DNA of 64,000 bases from Styela clava (GCF_964204865.1 NC_135250.1:10788001-10852000); one strand, 5' to 3'; counted from the stretch's first letter, positions 11,701-27,654 are shown. Made by a program: numbers and translations. The notes: generated by a model not told the origin, from the letters alone.

Positions 11701-13771
11701 CCCAATGCACCGGGGAGTAATTTTTAGGAACGTTATTGTGGTCGATTACCTTTGAACCTGAAACCTGGAATTTGCAAATATTGCAATTGTCATGATGTAA
11801 GAATCGTAGGGTTCCAGGTTTACATTCAATAAGTTGCTCATTTAAGTATCTTGGTCAGAAAGTATTTATTTGTTAGTCCACATTCTAGTATTGGAAACAG
11901 TTAACTCTTGCCTCATATACTGCTGTTCGCGTTCAGTGAAAACTACCAGTGGCTGATTTAAAATATTATGTCAACTAAATTCGGAATTTTATTAAGCTAT
12001 ATCTACAATATGTATATATATATATATATATATATAAAAGACCAGTGTGATGATGCTAATAAGTGAGAAGTGCAAAACCTATTTAGCAATGGAATTTTCT
12101 CAATAGCATGTTGTTATTAAACAAGTTTTTTTTTTTGCGCCAGTTTTGTCATCGTTCTGAATATATGGTATTTTGCTTCAAATAAGAATATGACGACTCG
12201 CGCAAAAAACATAGCTTACTGTTTGATAATACACAAACAGCAACGACAAGATATATGCATAAACCAACCGATTTCGCAGTTACGAAATGCCCGACTATGT
12301 TCCATAGATCGAAAAATGCTGCCGAGCGGATAAATAATGGACAATACAACCTCAAATTGTCTTATATTGTTTGTCAGAGAAATTAAGGATATTTCAATAA
12401 AAAAAATGAAGAATTAAAAATAATATTATTTAAGAAGACCCCAAGTTGGCAAATTTTTGGGGCATAAAAACCTTGAAAAAAAACTCGGGAAGTGCGTTTG
12501 GTGGAATTTGTGACAAACATAGTGTAATCTAATCCCAACGACGTTCAACAATTCTTTTGCTCAGAGGAACTTGACATGACCAAATACATCGCAACAAAAT
12601 CTGGTCTATATCTCATATACTAAAACCCTCTATCAGTCTATCCTCTTTCCCGCTACTTTTAATTTTTCCGTGACCTTTTGCTGCAACACGTCAAGTCAAC
12701 GAGAAACAAATGAGCAATGCTCAAATTTATGAACACTAATATCAAATGACTAACCGCGTTACATCAGTAGTGTGTGTGTCCTACGCACTAGTTCATTTCG
12801 GCAATTGGAATTGTCGGTAAATTATTCGGATAGTATCTCTCTTGCAGAAGTTAAACTGCACTCACACTAGTCAAGTGAACGCAAAGTTCCTTAAAAAGAT
12901 TGTAGGCTTCTGGGGTGGGTCTAGAAATCAATGCTTTATGATACCGATGCAATAGCTAAATTGCATTTCACTAAATTTAAACTAAGCTGGATGCTCCTAA
13001 TGCAAACAAAGACATGTAGTCAATATAAATGGGAATGTAATATAAAAAATAACACTGGAGAAGTTTATCTTTTATGATTTCAAAAACAAAAAATGATTTT
13101 CCATCGTATACGATCAAAAGTCCTTAAACTGTAGATTCAGACCTCTCCGCAGGAACAGTTTGGTGTAGAGAAGACTATATGGTTATCGGAATCGGCCATC
13201 TGAATGGTTTTCCTTGTAGAGAGCATATTATGGGCTGCCATTTCACAGCAGATTTGATATCAAGAGAAACTACCCAATATGTGTACTGGTACAATGCTGT
13301 TTATCACAATCCAGTAAATGTTCCAATGACTTTTCGTATTCTTGAGCCCAGTCTGGATTCCGTTTTAGATTCTTCGCTACATAAATACTGTCCAAAAAGC
13401 TTTTAGCGCAAGCTAAACAAAACGACTTCGGCGTTGAAGGGACGCTTGTTGACCGTGAAACGCAGACCTGAAAAAAACGCTTGATTATTCGTTTAATTAT
13501 ACAAATGTAAAAGGATTTGAAACGAGTGTAATCTTTTCGAAGCTTTAAAGTCTTACTAAACTTTTTGGTAACACGCTTGCATGACAGACGAATGCATAAA
13601 TATTCGTCTCAGCAAATTGACTAATCAAAGTGCGTATAAACAATTTAATGAACAACTGTTGAATACCAAAAAACTTTGATTTCCAATCGAAATAACCTAA
13701 TGTGCAATCGACAGTATATCTGGAGAATTTGAATAACTGCATATGGACACTTTCGCAACAATTTTGCGATA
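8764..13771. other. 5 kb without a recognised gene
   Basis: The stretch is AT-rich. Open frames at 9379-9735 (minus, 118 codons), 12149-12355 (minus) and 13179-13406 (plus, 75 codons after the first ATG-like codon) show no domain I can name. The one at 13179-13406 has protein-like composition on both strands, so I cannot say which strand, if either, is coding. A (TA)12 run lies at 12013-12036. No termini of mobile elements were found. Confidence 0.4.
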
Positions 13772-14425
13772 AGCCATCCAAATTATATAGTCAAATATGT
13801 GTAGTGTTTCGTAGCTTTGACTGCGTCGCTACGTCAACGTGACGTTGCCAACAACGTATTTTACATACCGTAAATTACGCAATTGCAACAGAGCGTATCG
13901 ATATTCGCAAACATGTAAAGTCGACATTTTATTATTCAAATGGGTATGTAATTTAGTTAATTAACCCCATACTGCGCATTCGAGACCTATGGCTTTGAAA
14001 TCAATACCCAAAACAAGCCCCATAAATTTGTTGCAGCACGTGCAAGATAAGAACCAGGTCGTGCTCTATTGACTGATAACAGAACACGTTCTCATGTTGC
14101 GTGAACTGGCAGGATAGCTACTCTCGTTCAAACTTTGTTCCGTGAAGGATAAAGATTGCCGACGCTCATTTGAATAAAATCTTGGATCATATGATGTAGG
14201 CTGGTACATACGGTAAGGGCACGAGCGAAGTGGTGCCAACCTAACTCAAGTTATAGTCGTCACTAATTCAAGTTTATCTTCACTAGGCGACTTACTTCCG
14301 GCTGAAAACGTGATCAAAAGCTGTTCCGTAATTGTTATCATACGCACTTTGCCTCGCAATATGTCTCGACTGTGCGAAACAACATCTTCGCGACGCTAGT
14401 CATTTATTTCCATTTGCGTAATACA
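13772..14425 (+). repeat. Duplicated 0.65-kb unit, copy 1
   Basis: It aligns along most of its length with 28994-29760. Shared stretches include GCGTCGCTACGTCAAC, AGCCCCATAAATTTGTTGCA, GACTTACTTCCGGCTG and AACAACATCTTCGCGACGC. The middle parts are more diverged and differ in length. No clear target-site duplication was seen, so either an old segmental duplication or a dispersed repeat is possible. Confidence 0.75.
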
Positions 14426-17400
14426 TAGTCACAAATGACTTACAAGCAGACAAAAAAATAGTCGAAATAAATTTCGCTATTTCCAAAATTTTATATTTCA
14501 AAAGGTAACATTTTATGCGGATACAGAACAAATTGTGCCTTCAATACGCTACCCGTTATTGTAAAAAGGTATAGACGTTCGAATACCCAATATTTATGAT
14601 TATTTCATTTTCCTATAGATACGGCGACGAGAACCTACTATTTAAGACACAGCATTCCTTCACACGAATCGAAGCTAATAAAAATAACTTTATCAACGAA
14701 TTCTGAAATTTATATTGGAATTTCAATAAGAAAAAATGACATTTCACGCTCCAGTCTAGTAGTCTCCACGTGACGCTATCTACCTTAACAATTGTTTGTT
14801 AATTTCACCTCATATTTTTGCGCGTGGGTTCGTATTGCAATGACTGAGGACTATTACAACCAAAAATCACATGAAATTTTTCGTCAATTCATGATTACAT
14901 ACCTGCGCGTCCCTCTTTTCCTCTTCAAAGGATATTGTAATACGTTTAAGTTTGTTTAAATAAATATCTCGTTGTCGTCGATCTTCAGTTATGATGCATC
15001 TAACAAATCCTCTGAGTCGTATTAAAATTGAGTTACCTATACGAATTGAAAGAAAAGATAATCGTTATTTATTCAGACAGAAAAATCTCTCTTCACGAAA
15101 TGATCTAATGTTTTAACATACCTATTTCCAGCATATTCAAAAACACGCTTTCTCTGGAATTCGGTGATAATTTTATAGGAACCTGTAAAATCAAATAAAT
15201 AATAATTCCCTCCAAAAAAAAATGTATGTGTTTCACGTGTTTTTTGTTCAAATTTCAAATGTAGTTGAAATTCGGTGGGATGATATAGCTTAATCTATCG
15301 TGAATTACATCCAAGTGATTAGGCTATTTTTGTCGTTGTTGTTGTTATACAATTAGGAGGTCGCATATAGCAATAATATTATTTCGGCACTTAACATTAA
15401 ATAAGTTGGTTATTGCTGGGTTGCTGTTAGTATCAACGTCACGATACGGAACTACATACACAAATGCGCAAAGTATAAAGGGCTGTTCTGTTTCGAATGT
15501 TGAAGTTCTTTACATACTAAGTAGACAAAGGTGACAAGATCGGCGATAAATTACGAACAAAAAAATTGGTTACTTTCTGGGAAGGCAGTTACATTATTAA
15601 AACCCAAACATAACATAAGTTATCGTTTTCTTATTTTGTAATAATTATTATTGCCGTCGTAATTTATATAGAATCAAATCGTCATCGTTAGTTTATGGTG
15701 TTTTCTATACGATGCAGGAAATCTATTGAATTAGGAAAACTTATTATATATATAATTACCGTAATGTTATCACATATGCGGAAAGTCGCTGGGTGAGTGT
15801 CCTGTAACAAAAGAAAAATACTGTTTTATAATTCATTGATTTGGGGTTTAAACCCAAATTTGTCCGGTAAATTGATATTGTAGGATAGAAACTCTTCTAC
15901 GATGGCCGAAATTGTAGCATTTTTCGAAGTGCAATGCCAAATTTCTCTTGCCAAAATATAATTTTAGTTCTGGAATTCTGCTGAAAATTGACAAAATTAT
16001 GCATTCTTACTATTTATTCCTGATGTATATTATTAAAAAAATATTCGTTTATGTTTTGAAATACAACGAAATTCACAATTTTTCTTACCTATTACCAAAA
16101 TAAATGTTACTTACCTTATATGTGCTCAACTCGTCAAAAAATCTATCAACATCTCTCATTTTGGAAGATGTAAGTTTTCGTGATCTTGACTGATGACAGG
16201 ATGCCTCACAAATTTGAAGAAAACAACAGTGATAGACAATCACAGTGATAATTATTGCAGAATGAAAGAAATCTTGCATGCCTAAATATAATAAATAAAA
16301 TTTCAATCTACCGTTGCAAAACCGCATGGTTCACACGCATCGTTTTTTGCCATGTGACATGTTCATAAGAGAGCACGTCAATCACATAGCCAAAGGCGTA
16401 ATGTAATAAATTGTGTAGTAAATGTCGAAGCGGGAAGATTCTAGTCACTCGGAACATATCTGCACCAGACTAAAAGTAGATGCTAGTACAAATGAATTTT
16501 CTGAGTGGAGGTGTACAAACACAGTAGAAATAAATTGATGCTAGCTAATGCATAAACAACATAACACGGCATGAAAAACTATATAAATGACAGGGGTACC
16601 TCATTACAATACCTCATCCCAAAATAGTACATTTGCCTCACTAAGACAAATATTAGATTTTTCAAAGTCATGAGAACCGAATTTCCATTTGGCAAGTTCG
16701 TATGTTATAATCAAAAAAACTTTATATGCAACAGCGTCGACATTTATACATGTCATCGTGAATACCTTTACATTTATGACACTTTTTGAGTAGAATTATT
16801 ATGCAAGTTCGTCAATAATTCAAAAAAGTCATTTTTATTTTTAGAACTTATCCACTAATTGCACATACCCTTCCGTTATTTATCGTTCTTTCGTTTAGTC
16901 ATACTAAAAAATAAGTCTCGTATGTATACAAATAACTGTAATGTATTAGTGATCAATTGTAATAATATTTCTCATAATCTGCTCATGCCTATTATTGCAA
17001 GAAATCTGAATGCACAGTTTTCTGCGGCCGATGTTATCTGTCCTACGTACCTTATCATACGTACAGATTTTCAAAATTACCCTTACAAAAATATCCAATC
17101 TGGAAAAGTATATTCAACCACAATGATGTGTATATTCCACAAACACGTGTTAAGAACCATAATTCTTACGAACTCATTCAATTGCGCTAAGAGTATAAAC
17201 GTGAAACGATGACTGATCTTCCTTATCATACCACACTGTATCTATTATAATCTACTTTCTCTCGTATACCCTTTACCCAACTTACTTTTAAATAAAACGC
17301 ACGCGAGAAAAAAGTTAGTCTTACTTAATACAGCGGACGGAGATTGCAGACACTGCAATTCAAAGTATTGGAATTTCTGTCATCACGTCGGTAAATTAGT

Positions 17401-20400
17401 TGCGACAACAGTATTACTGTTGCACAATTTCCTGTGTAACTGAACTCCCTGGTAGTAACATAATTTTTACTACATATTTAACACATATTCAAATCTTTGT
17501 GGTCTGGATTTCAAAAGAAATTTTAAATACTCGTAACACCCTAAAATTTACATCCAATCGGCATTTGCTTCATCGGCGACAATACATATTACATAACAGT
17601 AAATATTACTTCCGTAATGACTGCGCAGACAACAATTGCGGTCTATAACACTGCGTGTAAAACCGAAAATGCCACAAACTAAATATGAGCCAATATATAT
17701 ATATACGAAGGTTCAAAAATAGCCCGAAGTCATTCTATTTTTTCCTAGAGTCCGCATTACCGCATAAATTTGGTGTCTATGTTTAAATCTATATATCATT
17801 GAAAATAAAACTTAAGCAATATCTATATCACAGTTGATAAAAATGCTATGCAGCAATTATCATAATTTTACCTCCCAACTTGACAATAATCACCATTTGA
17901 GATGATCGTTTGAAAGATGTTCAATGCGAGTAATTAGCCGATTTTTTTCAGATATAAATATGTGATTTACCGCAAACGACTAGCCATTGAATGCATCGAC
18001 ACGGTGGAATTTGAAGACAGAAATTCCAGCACGAACGTTATAAACGTAGTTTGTCTTTGTGTTTATTGTTATTTTTATTGACAAAAAATGAAAAATATTA
18101 ATATCGGAGTTTATTGGTTTCCGATGTTTTCAATGTAATTTTTCATCTATTGGGATTTTTTGCAAAAAGACATTATAATGTTATTGCAGAATCCATGGCT
18201 TCAAATAAATTTACAGGTTTGTGATGTCTTCGGGTTGGGACCTCGTTTAGTCTCTAAAATGAACTGGCTAACCAACTATAAATCACGCTATGCCATAAAT
18301 TTCAATGTGTGTTATAAAATGGATATATCGTTAATATGATGTTGATTTTCTTATTAAACGGTACCAGCGTATTTCGGAAGAACAATGTGCCGGAAACAAA
18401 ACAGCAATATTCATAGAAACAATTACAAAACAAGAATTTATTAATGGAAACAATCTACAGAAGGCAATGGTGCCCCACATATTATGCTCGCTCTATCTGT
18501 GGTTCTTGCATGACAAATAAAAAGTTTTGAATGAAATGAAAGGTGGGAGACAAGAGCTAGTTTTTCAGAATTTCAAACGTTTCATGCGGAACTATTTTTT
18601 ATTTGAGTTTGAAGCATTGCAAAATTGAAATAATCCTGAAATTTGCAAAATGAGCCCCTTCGGCGGGCCGAAAATGATTTTTGACATCGTGATCAGCGCC
18701 ATTTTGTATCATGGCACTAGCACGTGTCCCGTGGCACACATATGCACAGTACAAAAAGAAATAGTGCACATTCTCTTTCTGTAGCACAGCTACAAGGCAT
18801 TGTCTTACATTCTAACCAACAATGCAAAAACAAGTCAGATTTCAAAATATTTTGAAATAATTGGTTAATATTATCAATGTATATTTGCCCGCGGGACGAT
18901 TCTATTAAAAATAAATTGCGTGATTATCTAAATAAACATTACGATTATAATGTGTAAATGCATAGTTTTGAGCTAAACATTGCTTTTATCTCACGTATAT
19001 TTATTTATTATGTTCATTTTAAATTTTATTCATCGCCACGTGTCCTGAGACAACCTTAATATATTATCTGATTTCATAGTGAAATCAGACATTTCATCGT
19101 TCTGACAATAAACAATTTTGTCTGAAAAAATTGAAATATCATAAATCATAGTTGCGTGGGCCGACTGTATTTTCCATTTGAGTAGTTTTCAGTTCCCAAA
19201 CCAAAATTTCAACAATTTATTTTAGGCAAGAATGAGTCAGTATAATAACTTCAAAAATAAAAATGCACCAGGTGCTTATTTTTTATATGTTTTAGTCATT
19301 ATCCACAAAGTTTCGGGTCAAAAATGATATCAGCGTTTAATTGATTAAAATTATAAACATTTAGTTTGGGTCAGAGTTTATTATTATTCTGTTGTCGGTC
19401 TAGTTACTCTAGTATGATTACCATGCCTCATAATACCGTTCGTTCGACGATAATGCATTGGAGTAAATGCTGCAACTTGGCACGATTGCTTGGTGGCATT
19501 GATTCATGCTACTTGATATTGCATGTTCGAATAATCAATATTTACTGTCGGCATTCGTGATATAGATGTAGAGATATATCGTTTCAACATGCAGGTATCT
19601 GGTGCGAATAATTCGCTAAGTAAGTCCTGTCATGTCTTTAGTATATTCCTCACAGAAAACGACTCAAAAATTAACCTACTACGTCTGGGAAACACATGCT
19701 TTCCGATTGCATTACACTCATCAAAGAATTTTCTACTCTAGTTCTAAACCGCTCATGGATTAGTTTTAAAAGTGTTTTAGTTCGAAGTAGTCACAACATG
19801 GTGGCTCTCTATTGATTTTTAAATACCTTTCCAACTTGGTACGAACTGAAGAAATTGGATTTAATTGAGCTGATGTTTTCAACACCTTACGTTAGAGAAC
19901 CTTTAGAACACGTATTCAATATTGACGAGCAAATGAAGTTAATATGCCCAGTCCCGATTTGAATGATCTTCTTCGTAAAGGGTAATGGGGCCATATTAAA
20001 TAGCAGATTTGGTTTTGGGATTTGACTGCCACACAATAGCACAATTTTGCCAAGAATTTGCTAATTGCATCATCTGCCAGGAATTTGCTAATTGCATCAT
20101 TTGTTAAGGAGATAATTTGAACATTTCTAACCCTGGGTACGGCAAAAAAGTTAACAACATTTTTGCCCGTCATGCTAAAAAATATTTTTTTCCCAAAAAA
20201 AATTTAAGCATAATACGTGAAATAACTCACCTGCAATTTAATTTGTATCAACTGCTTTGCAGACAAATTGAATGCACTTTTCCGTATTAAAATAAGTCCT
20301 TCTAAGTCAAGTATAAAAGTTGGTCGACCAGGGTGCAGTTGAATGTGAAACCAAGTGAGATCGATACTTGTAACAAGTGACGTTGTAGTATAATGCTGAC

Positions 20401-23400
20401 TACTATTTATACGATTGTGTCCTTATGGCGTTGGCGGAAAAGAATGAAACGTAAGAAAAAATATTATTTGTTTAAATTACTCTTCAATACTATTACACAA
20501 TAAGTGTTGAATCAATGCGTCATTTGGCGCCAAAATCGAAAATACAATCGATAGTTACTCCTAACCTCCAAGCAATGCGCTGCGGTAAATACCCTTTCTC
20601 ATTACTAGGGGAAAATAGGTCAACAGTGACTGATAGACAGTTGCAAAGCGAGTGAAGCGTGCTTTCTAGTATCTTAATCGAAGACGATTCTGTATTATTT
20701 TACGTTAGTAGGACCCGGAAGCCATTTGCAAGTGCATCACTAAATTCATTGACAGCACAAAATATTCAAATCGTTACGCTGAATTTGCATCACCGCTATA
20801 TCTCTACATCCCGATACCAAAATCAAATATCAACAATTTAGGCCAAGGAACAAACTATCTTACCAGCGATTGCTAAAGATGGCGTACTGTCGTCCCGATT
20901 TTAAATATAACAAAGAAAGCTCGTTATTTAACGATTATTTTTACCCAAAAGCACGTTGATTCAATAAATTCCCGTTATTGGTTAAATTTCCCTTTTTGTC
21001 AAATATTCCCCTCAAATAAACTAGTCATACGTAAAGGTCATGAAACAATATTGTAATTCAACTTTCGATTTCGAAATATTTTTTACAAAAGGACAAAATC
21101 CACCGTGTAACTAATGTTAAGGGGGAGAAAGTTGTATTCTACATTCAAATTCACATATGTTTCGTACTGTCAACTTATTTGAATTGTTTTACTGTTAGTC
21201 ACCATCTATACCTTTTTATTTCAATTTGCGTAATTTTCCCTGAAAAAATACTAAGATCTACTTGACCGGCGATCGCGGTTGGGCACACGATTATTTCCAA
21301 ACTAACGTTTAATCTGGTCGTAGAAAGGTAATAATTTACGTCAAATGTAGAATGTACGTCAGAATCGTGACATCAAAAACGTACGTTTGGCAAAGATGCA
21401 AGGAAAGAATTAGCTCCATAGGAATGACCTTTCGCATTTTAAAAACTAGTAATAACTGTTTTCTCCGCTTTTGCTTTAAATTTAAAGTTATGAGAGTAAA
21501 GTTCAAATTTTTTTTATAAATGCTGTCATGAGTTTACATCTTGCTGTCACGCATGCAGGCGTTGGCGAGGGCACGAGTGTTTGTACACAACACATATCCC
21601 CGGGTGATGCACGAAATTAAATTAATTAATCAAACTCTCAGTCCAGTCTTGTATTATGACTGGTTTGAACTGGCTCAAATGGTTTAGAAAATAGGTGAAA
21701 AAACAAATTTGAAATAAGTATTACAGATTTCGAATCAAAAATTGTATTGGATATTGATTGCCACATTTGAGTATTTTTGTTAATTATTATGATCCAAAAT
21801 AATTTATGTACGCCCGACGAGAACAACTTCGGAATAAAAATTGTTTTTCAATGCAACAAAATTTTCTGCATATCCGTAACTAATATGCGAGGGTACTGTA
21901 TATAGTCATATCTCCGTTATCACCTAAAATCTACATTAAAGTACTGAAAAGCGTGAAAAATATGTGTCGTACTTTCTTAATTAATAATTATAAATTCATT
22001 TATTTATATTTATTCGTTTATAATTAAACGCTGTCATGTAGAGCGTCTCTACGATTGCCTAATATTAGTTTAATCCTACTAAACCCTTATTGAAAAATAA
22101 AGCTTAAATGATAAGTTTCAATATTGTGTTACAGCCCACCCACCACACAATCCAAAATGAAAGTTATTTATCAAAAGGAAATTGCAGTTCGGAACAAGGT
22201 TAGAAAACCAAATGTGAATCATTCATTTATGTAGGCGTTAAGGGTTCGTTTATGTGGGTAATTGACAATAGAAACACATTACCATTGTACTGTATATAAT
22301 ATATACATAGGATCAAAGACACTTCCACAAGTAAATTCGCATTGGCCAATAGTAACTGATGTCTCAAATGTAAACTTAAATCACACGACAGTTAATTAGG
22401 AAGTAGTGTGGGTCAAGTAGTATTTTACTGATAGTTCAGTGCTTTAATGATGCAGCAATCACAAAATAAGCTCAAATTTAAACGTGATTTCATCGTTACA
22501 AAATTGTGCCAATTGATCAGAAATGATTAAAAAATATTTTCACAGTTTCTACAAAATAAATAATGTCTCAATTTATCATTCACTAAACATTTGTTTTTCC
22601 CTTTGATATTGTTTTTTTTTTATGAAAGTTACGGAAGAAAGCGTATTTGTGCTGTATTACTGAGGTATAGTTGTCGATAAAATTTCCATAAAACCAAGAA
22701 GAAAAGAAAAATTTGAAGTATGTTTCAGATTTCCAATCGCGTGCATAATGTAGTTTTATACAGGTGCAATTGCTTTAAACATTTAAAATAGAAACCGAAT
22801 ATGTTTGCACAAAACTTTTCCACGATTGATCGGATTAGGAAAGTTTTTGTCAATATAACTTGACAGTTACAATTTTAATCAAAACAGCAGAGAATAAATA
22901 GTAATAAACAAGATTGACATACGCTACATTCCTTCGTTTTTACGCCTACGCCAAAGGTTTTCGTATTTTATGGAAGTTCAGCAAAGTAAATGTCAAATAA
23001 TTCAAATGTTTGACGAGTGGGTTCGAAAACCCATATTCCGATTCACTATTCAGAAATTTATATTTTAAATAACTTTACCTATACCATGTAAAGTTGCGGA
23101 CACATACGGCAATAATTTTCAATGCAAATTCAATATATTATACGTCGGAAGTTTGGAATGTTTGCAACATTAAAATGAATGAACTAATTCTTACAAATTT
23201 TTCAAACCCGACATGTATTTTTCAACACGATAGGCACAAATTAAATAATGAATAAAAATCGAAATAACAGTTTATTGTAAATGGAGGTTACTCCAGTATA
23301 GAGTAGGGATGGCCAACATATTTTCGACTGACATCCATAAAATCTTCGCAATACAATGCGGTTAACTGATCGATAATAAATTCGCACATAAAAATGAACG

Positions 23401-25860
23401 AGTACTAACAATTCTTGGATTGCATTTATCAAAATTACCATCAAAATATTTGTTCTGACGTTATTACTACTATTGAGAACAAAATATATAGCACTCCAGA
23501 GTAGACAAAATCGTTATGGTGATGAAGAGGCAAAGTGATATATAGCTTGTAAAATTATTCGTCGCTCAATCATCTCACTCAGTATGTTCGTCTTTAAATC
23601 TTGACAGCTATAAACTTGTATTTGTTACGTGTTATTGAGCTCCGACAGGCTTGTTTCAAGACATATCGTCTTTTCAGAATACAGCGATCGCTGCGTGAAT
23701 CATAGGTGAAGCCCCCAGGTATAGAGTATAGACAAAATAGAGCAGTGAGAAACATTGAATTGATGAAAAGGCGCAAATTCTAAGTTCTGGGTTTTACTAG
23801 ACAGTGAGCAAACAGAAATATTACTATGTATTATACTATATATATATATATTTATTTATTCCGACAGGCGTGACCGCCTCCGTCACACTTGCCCGCATTG
23901 CTGCTCAGATAACCTATTGCTATGCCTCATAAACCGGCAGTTCCAATTTGCATAAATCAACTTATGTCTGTCTGCATAATCTGTTCATGTTTGTAGAATT
24001 TAAGCAGACCAATGCAATAAAAGGAATATTGGGAAATACGAATATGATGACAAAAAAAGAGATAGTTTTACATAGGCAATTTCTCCCACTGTCGCCGTAC
24101 ACAAATAACTTCAGATGCTTCCAAACTTTAAATGGCAATTTCAAGTTCGTTTTTATTGCAACGAGACATATTTCTTTATTTTTATAGCAAGGACAAAAAT
24201 TTTTAAGTGACAAATAATGTCTCACTAGCTAAATTTGACCGCAGACGGCCCTGAAAGACGTCTCATTGCAGGACCGCATACTTCCACGATTCCAAGATTG
24301 TCCTGATATTTAGACAGACACATGAAACATACAAGCATTATTCGTCTGCGGAAAGTCGACGTCTGCGAAACAGCCTTGAAAATAGGGTTATCTCATCCTG
24401 CATTCTGGGTTCGTTGTGTTGTGCATAATATATATTAGTATCACCAACCTCTTCAATCCTACAATAATACATGCTTGATCTCATTTAGTGATTGTGCCAT
24501 GATTGTTTTATTTGATCGTCATTTGGTTTTCGATAAGACGTTTTAGCTTGTACGTTAGTATATATATTAGTATTTGGTGAACAAATGCACGTCGCCACTC
24601 GATATTACTGAAATTTGCCATGCTGATATATACAGAATCGGTATAAGCAAAGGACTTACGTTTCATTATTTTTGGTTGATGGTAATATTTTATAAATTAT
24701 TTTAAATACAAGAAAAATGTATCTTACTGACTTCTAAACTCATGTTTGAATAGTCGGATAATACAGCAAGTTCAATTAAGTTCAAGTTCTTTGATTGTAC
24801 GTCCAAAGTTTACTTTCGTTAATCCCAGACCGTGACCTGTTTCAGATAACAACAAAAACACTTTACCGGTTCTTCGTGACGGAGTTAGCTTGACCTGATT
24901 TTCACAAGTGTTACAACAGTATGATGCATTTTTGTAAATCAAATTTCAACCATTTCTGAGTCCAGCCATTAATATACCTTGGGGAATACCAGAACAAGTT
25001 ACTCATTTTAGCTTGATTTTGTGAATTTTTTACCTTAAAAGCTCAGACAAGAAATGAGTAGAATATACACGTTTGGTACAAGATTGCGAGTGTCGCAATG
25101 ACAAACTTTAATAACGATTAAAATAACTTATAATATTTGTAATGATGACATATTTCACGGTATTCCTGCCTCCAACATTTAGGAAAATATTATTGCCGGT
25201 GGGAATTCTCAATATTCAGAGTTGATGTAATTTTTCAATCCAATACGTCACGATGTGTAATGAATTCTTATAAGATAGCATCAGAATTATTATGACGAGA
25301 AAGAGATTCACTATATAATATTATTCTTTTTTTTTCGAAATTCTCCCGAAAAATTTGGTTATATTCTATTTTCGCACTCTATGAAGGCGTATGTATCGTC
25401 ATGAAGGTATGAATTTAGGTAGACTCATAAAAATTTGCTACGTATTCATTATCGTTATAATGATGAATATAATACTAATGATGCACAGGATTACCATAAA
25501 GTTAATTCGATATCGCATGAACATAACTATTGTTTGCATCGTAAGATAAAAATCCCACATTTTATCCTCCACCACTAAATCATTAAGCGCCGAACGATAT
25601 AAACCAGATCACGTAAAAACTATTCCCAGCGTATGTCAGCTGTTTGTTGGGAGCCTTGTTGAGAGAGGGGTTATTATCTAATTGTTTCAACTTGATGACC
25701 AAATGACTAATAGACTCGAATTAACCTATAGGGTGAAATACACTTTTAGCATTATAAGAATTAAGTGGCATTTTATGAGATCAAATAATGAAATACAATT
25801 TTGCAGATGGGGAATTGCAAATAGACAAAACAGTAAGAAATCAGCGTTTTTTTGAAATGA
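14426..25860. other. 11 kb without a recognised gene
   Basis: I find no recognisable exon, RNA gene or complete mobile element. Short AT runs occur at about 17693-17706 and 23838-23852. A two-copy tandem of about 27 bp (GAATTTGCTAATTGCATCAT) lies at about 20054-20107. The open frames are short (at most about 117 codons, 16859-17212) and look random. Confidence 0.4.
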
Positions 25861-27654
25861 CAATGAACTGTATAAAACAGGGAATTCTTCTTCTCGAAGC
25901 AGTTATAATTGGAATTGATAATTCCAGAACATGACAAAAGTTATCAGACTGCGAACTGGTCAAATAATAGGTGGATCTCGAACATTTACGGTCCACATAC
26001 AATGCGCTCGTATTGGTATTTGTGGCTTTCATCGGCTAACCAGTACACTTTTATTAGGTATTTCCGTCAGTGTGATTCACAAAGCATTAGGAAAAATGCA
26101 ACACCAGACCGCAGCTGTATTGAAAAATGTGATGTTTCCACTTGTCGTAGAATCAACATCATTGTCAATTCTGTTAAGAAACTGATACCGCAAACACAGT
26201 AACTATGTGTTTAATAGTCGCTCACGTCACGATAGATATTAAACAAAAAGGATTAGAAAATTCATTTATATTTGTAAATTGGTGCTAGCTTTTTGTACAC
26301 AGTAAAAAATACATTTAAATGTAAGTTCCAGTTTGTTAGTTGAATGGCTATACGCAAAAAGGGCTATTTGCCTGCCGTACAAACAACAGATTTTCTTTTA
26401 GAACAGCTAACATCGGTATAAAATTTTATACAACATTTGTTCTTGTTATTATTCGGGAAATCCTGTATGTCATATTGTTGAATCCGCGTAAAAATACATG
26501 TATTAACAACTTAACTATTCGTCACACTTGCTCCATATATAGATGATCTGTCTTAATTTGGAAACACGCTAATATTGTTTGAGACGTAACATTTGATAAA
26601 TAAAACGTAATTTTCTGAAATATAATGCAGCTTTGCCCGAAATACATGTCAGTTCGTGCATCAAAATACTACTACAATAGCATAGGTCGAGCAAACAATA
26701 ATTCACAATATAGGTGGGAAAATGGGTTAAACTGTAAAACATCGGCGTCGGCGAATAGATGGCCATGGTTTGCCACTAAAATAAATTTTGTGGAACTCTC
26801 TTTTTTAAAGAATTATATGAATTAGGACTTATATAAAATATTATGACGTATAAAATTCATAGTATTTTTGATTTGACCTAAAGACGGAAAATAATCCATG
26901 TTATTGCTGGTTCAAGCAAATAATTAGATATATTGCTATTGAATCACGCGAAGTAATTCGCTCTCGGCGCTAAGTAAAACTAAATAATCTGCCTGCCAGA
27001 ATTTTCATTCACATTCAATATTGTTTACAGTGTTTTGCGTGCCCGTAAGATGCCTGTGTGGAAGACGGTTAGATGAACGTTCAGTTTGAAAATTTTTGTG
27101 AATTTAATCTGACGCAAACATTTGCAGGAGATCGAATCTATAAATTCTGTACACGTTATAATACCGCCACCTGCTCCCAATACATGTCTTAAACTCAAAC
27201 TGTAGCACGATATTAAAAAAAGGAAAATATCTTGACAAAAATTCATTTTGCATAGTTTGTTAACATTTTCCTACAAAGCAATTAGTCATTGCGTAAATAC
27301 ATTCAATTTTTATATTGACTTTGGTGTTTTTTAAATCGGGGTGGTGCTATAAATTTACATATAAACTTATACTGTCCAAATATGAAGCTGGAACTGTATT
27401 TTCATTACATTCGCTGCAAATATTTAAATTTAGTGTATTTTGCAACTTATTATTACTGTGCAAAGGCCATTATTAAGAAAGGTTACACAATTGATGAAGA
27501 TTATGTGTCATAATGTCGTATGATAAAAGGTAGTGAATGTGAACTAATTTTATTTTTATTACTCAATTCTATTATAATATATACAAACGCAGATAGCATC
27601 AATTCTTACAATGACAGAACACAAATATATATATATACTGTATATCAATTGGGG
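25861..27654. other. Unassigned; one weak open frame pair near 25909-26202
   Basis: Two overlapping plus-strand frames (25909-26202 and 25931-26185) lie behind a possible 3' splice site (TTCCAG at about 25919-25924). The first is rich in Trp, Tyr and Cys (WSNNRW, SYWYLW, CIEKCDVSTC), which could suggest an extracellular protein exon, but I cannot match it to a family. The rest of the stretch shows nothing I recognise. Confidence 0.25.
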
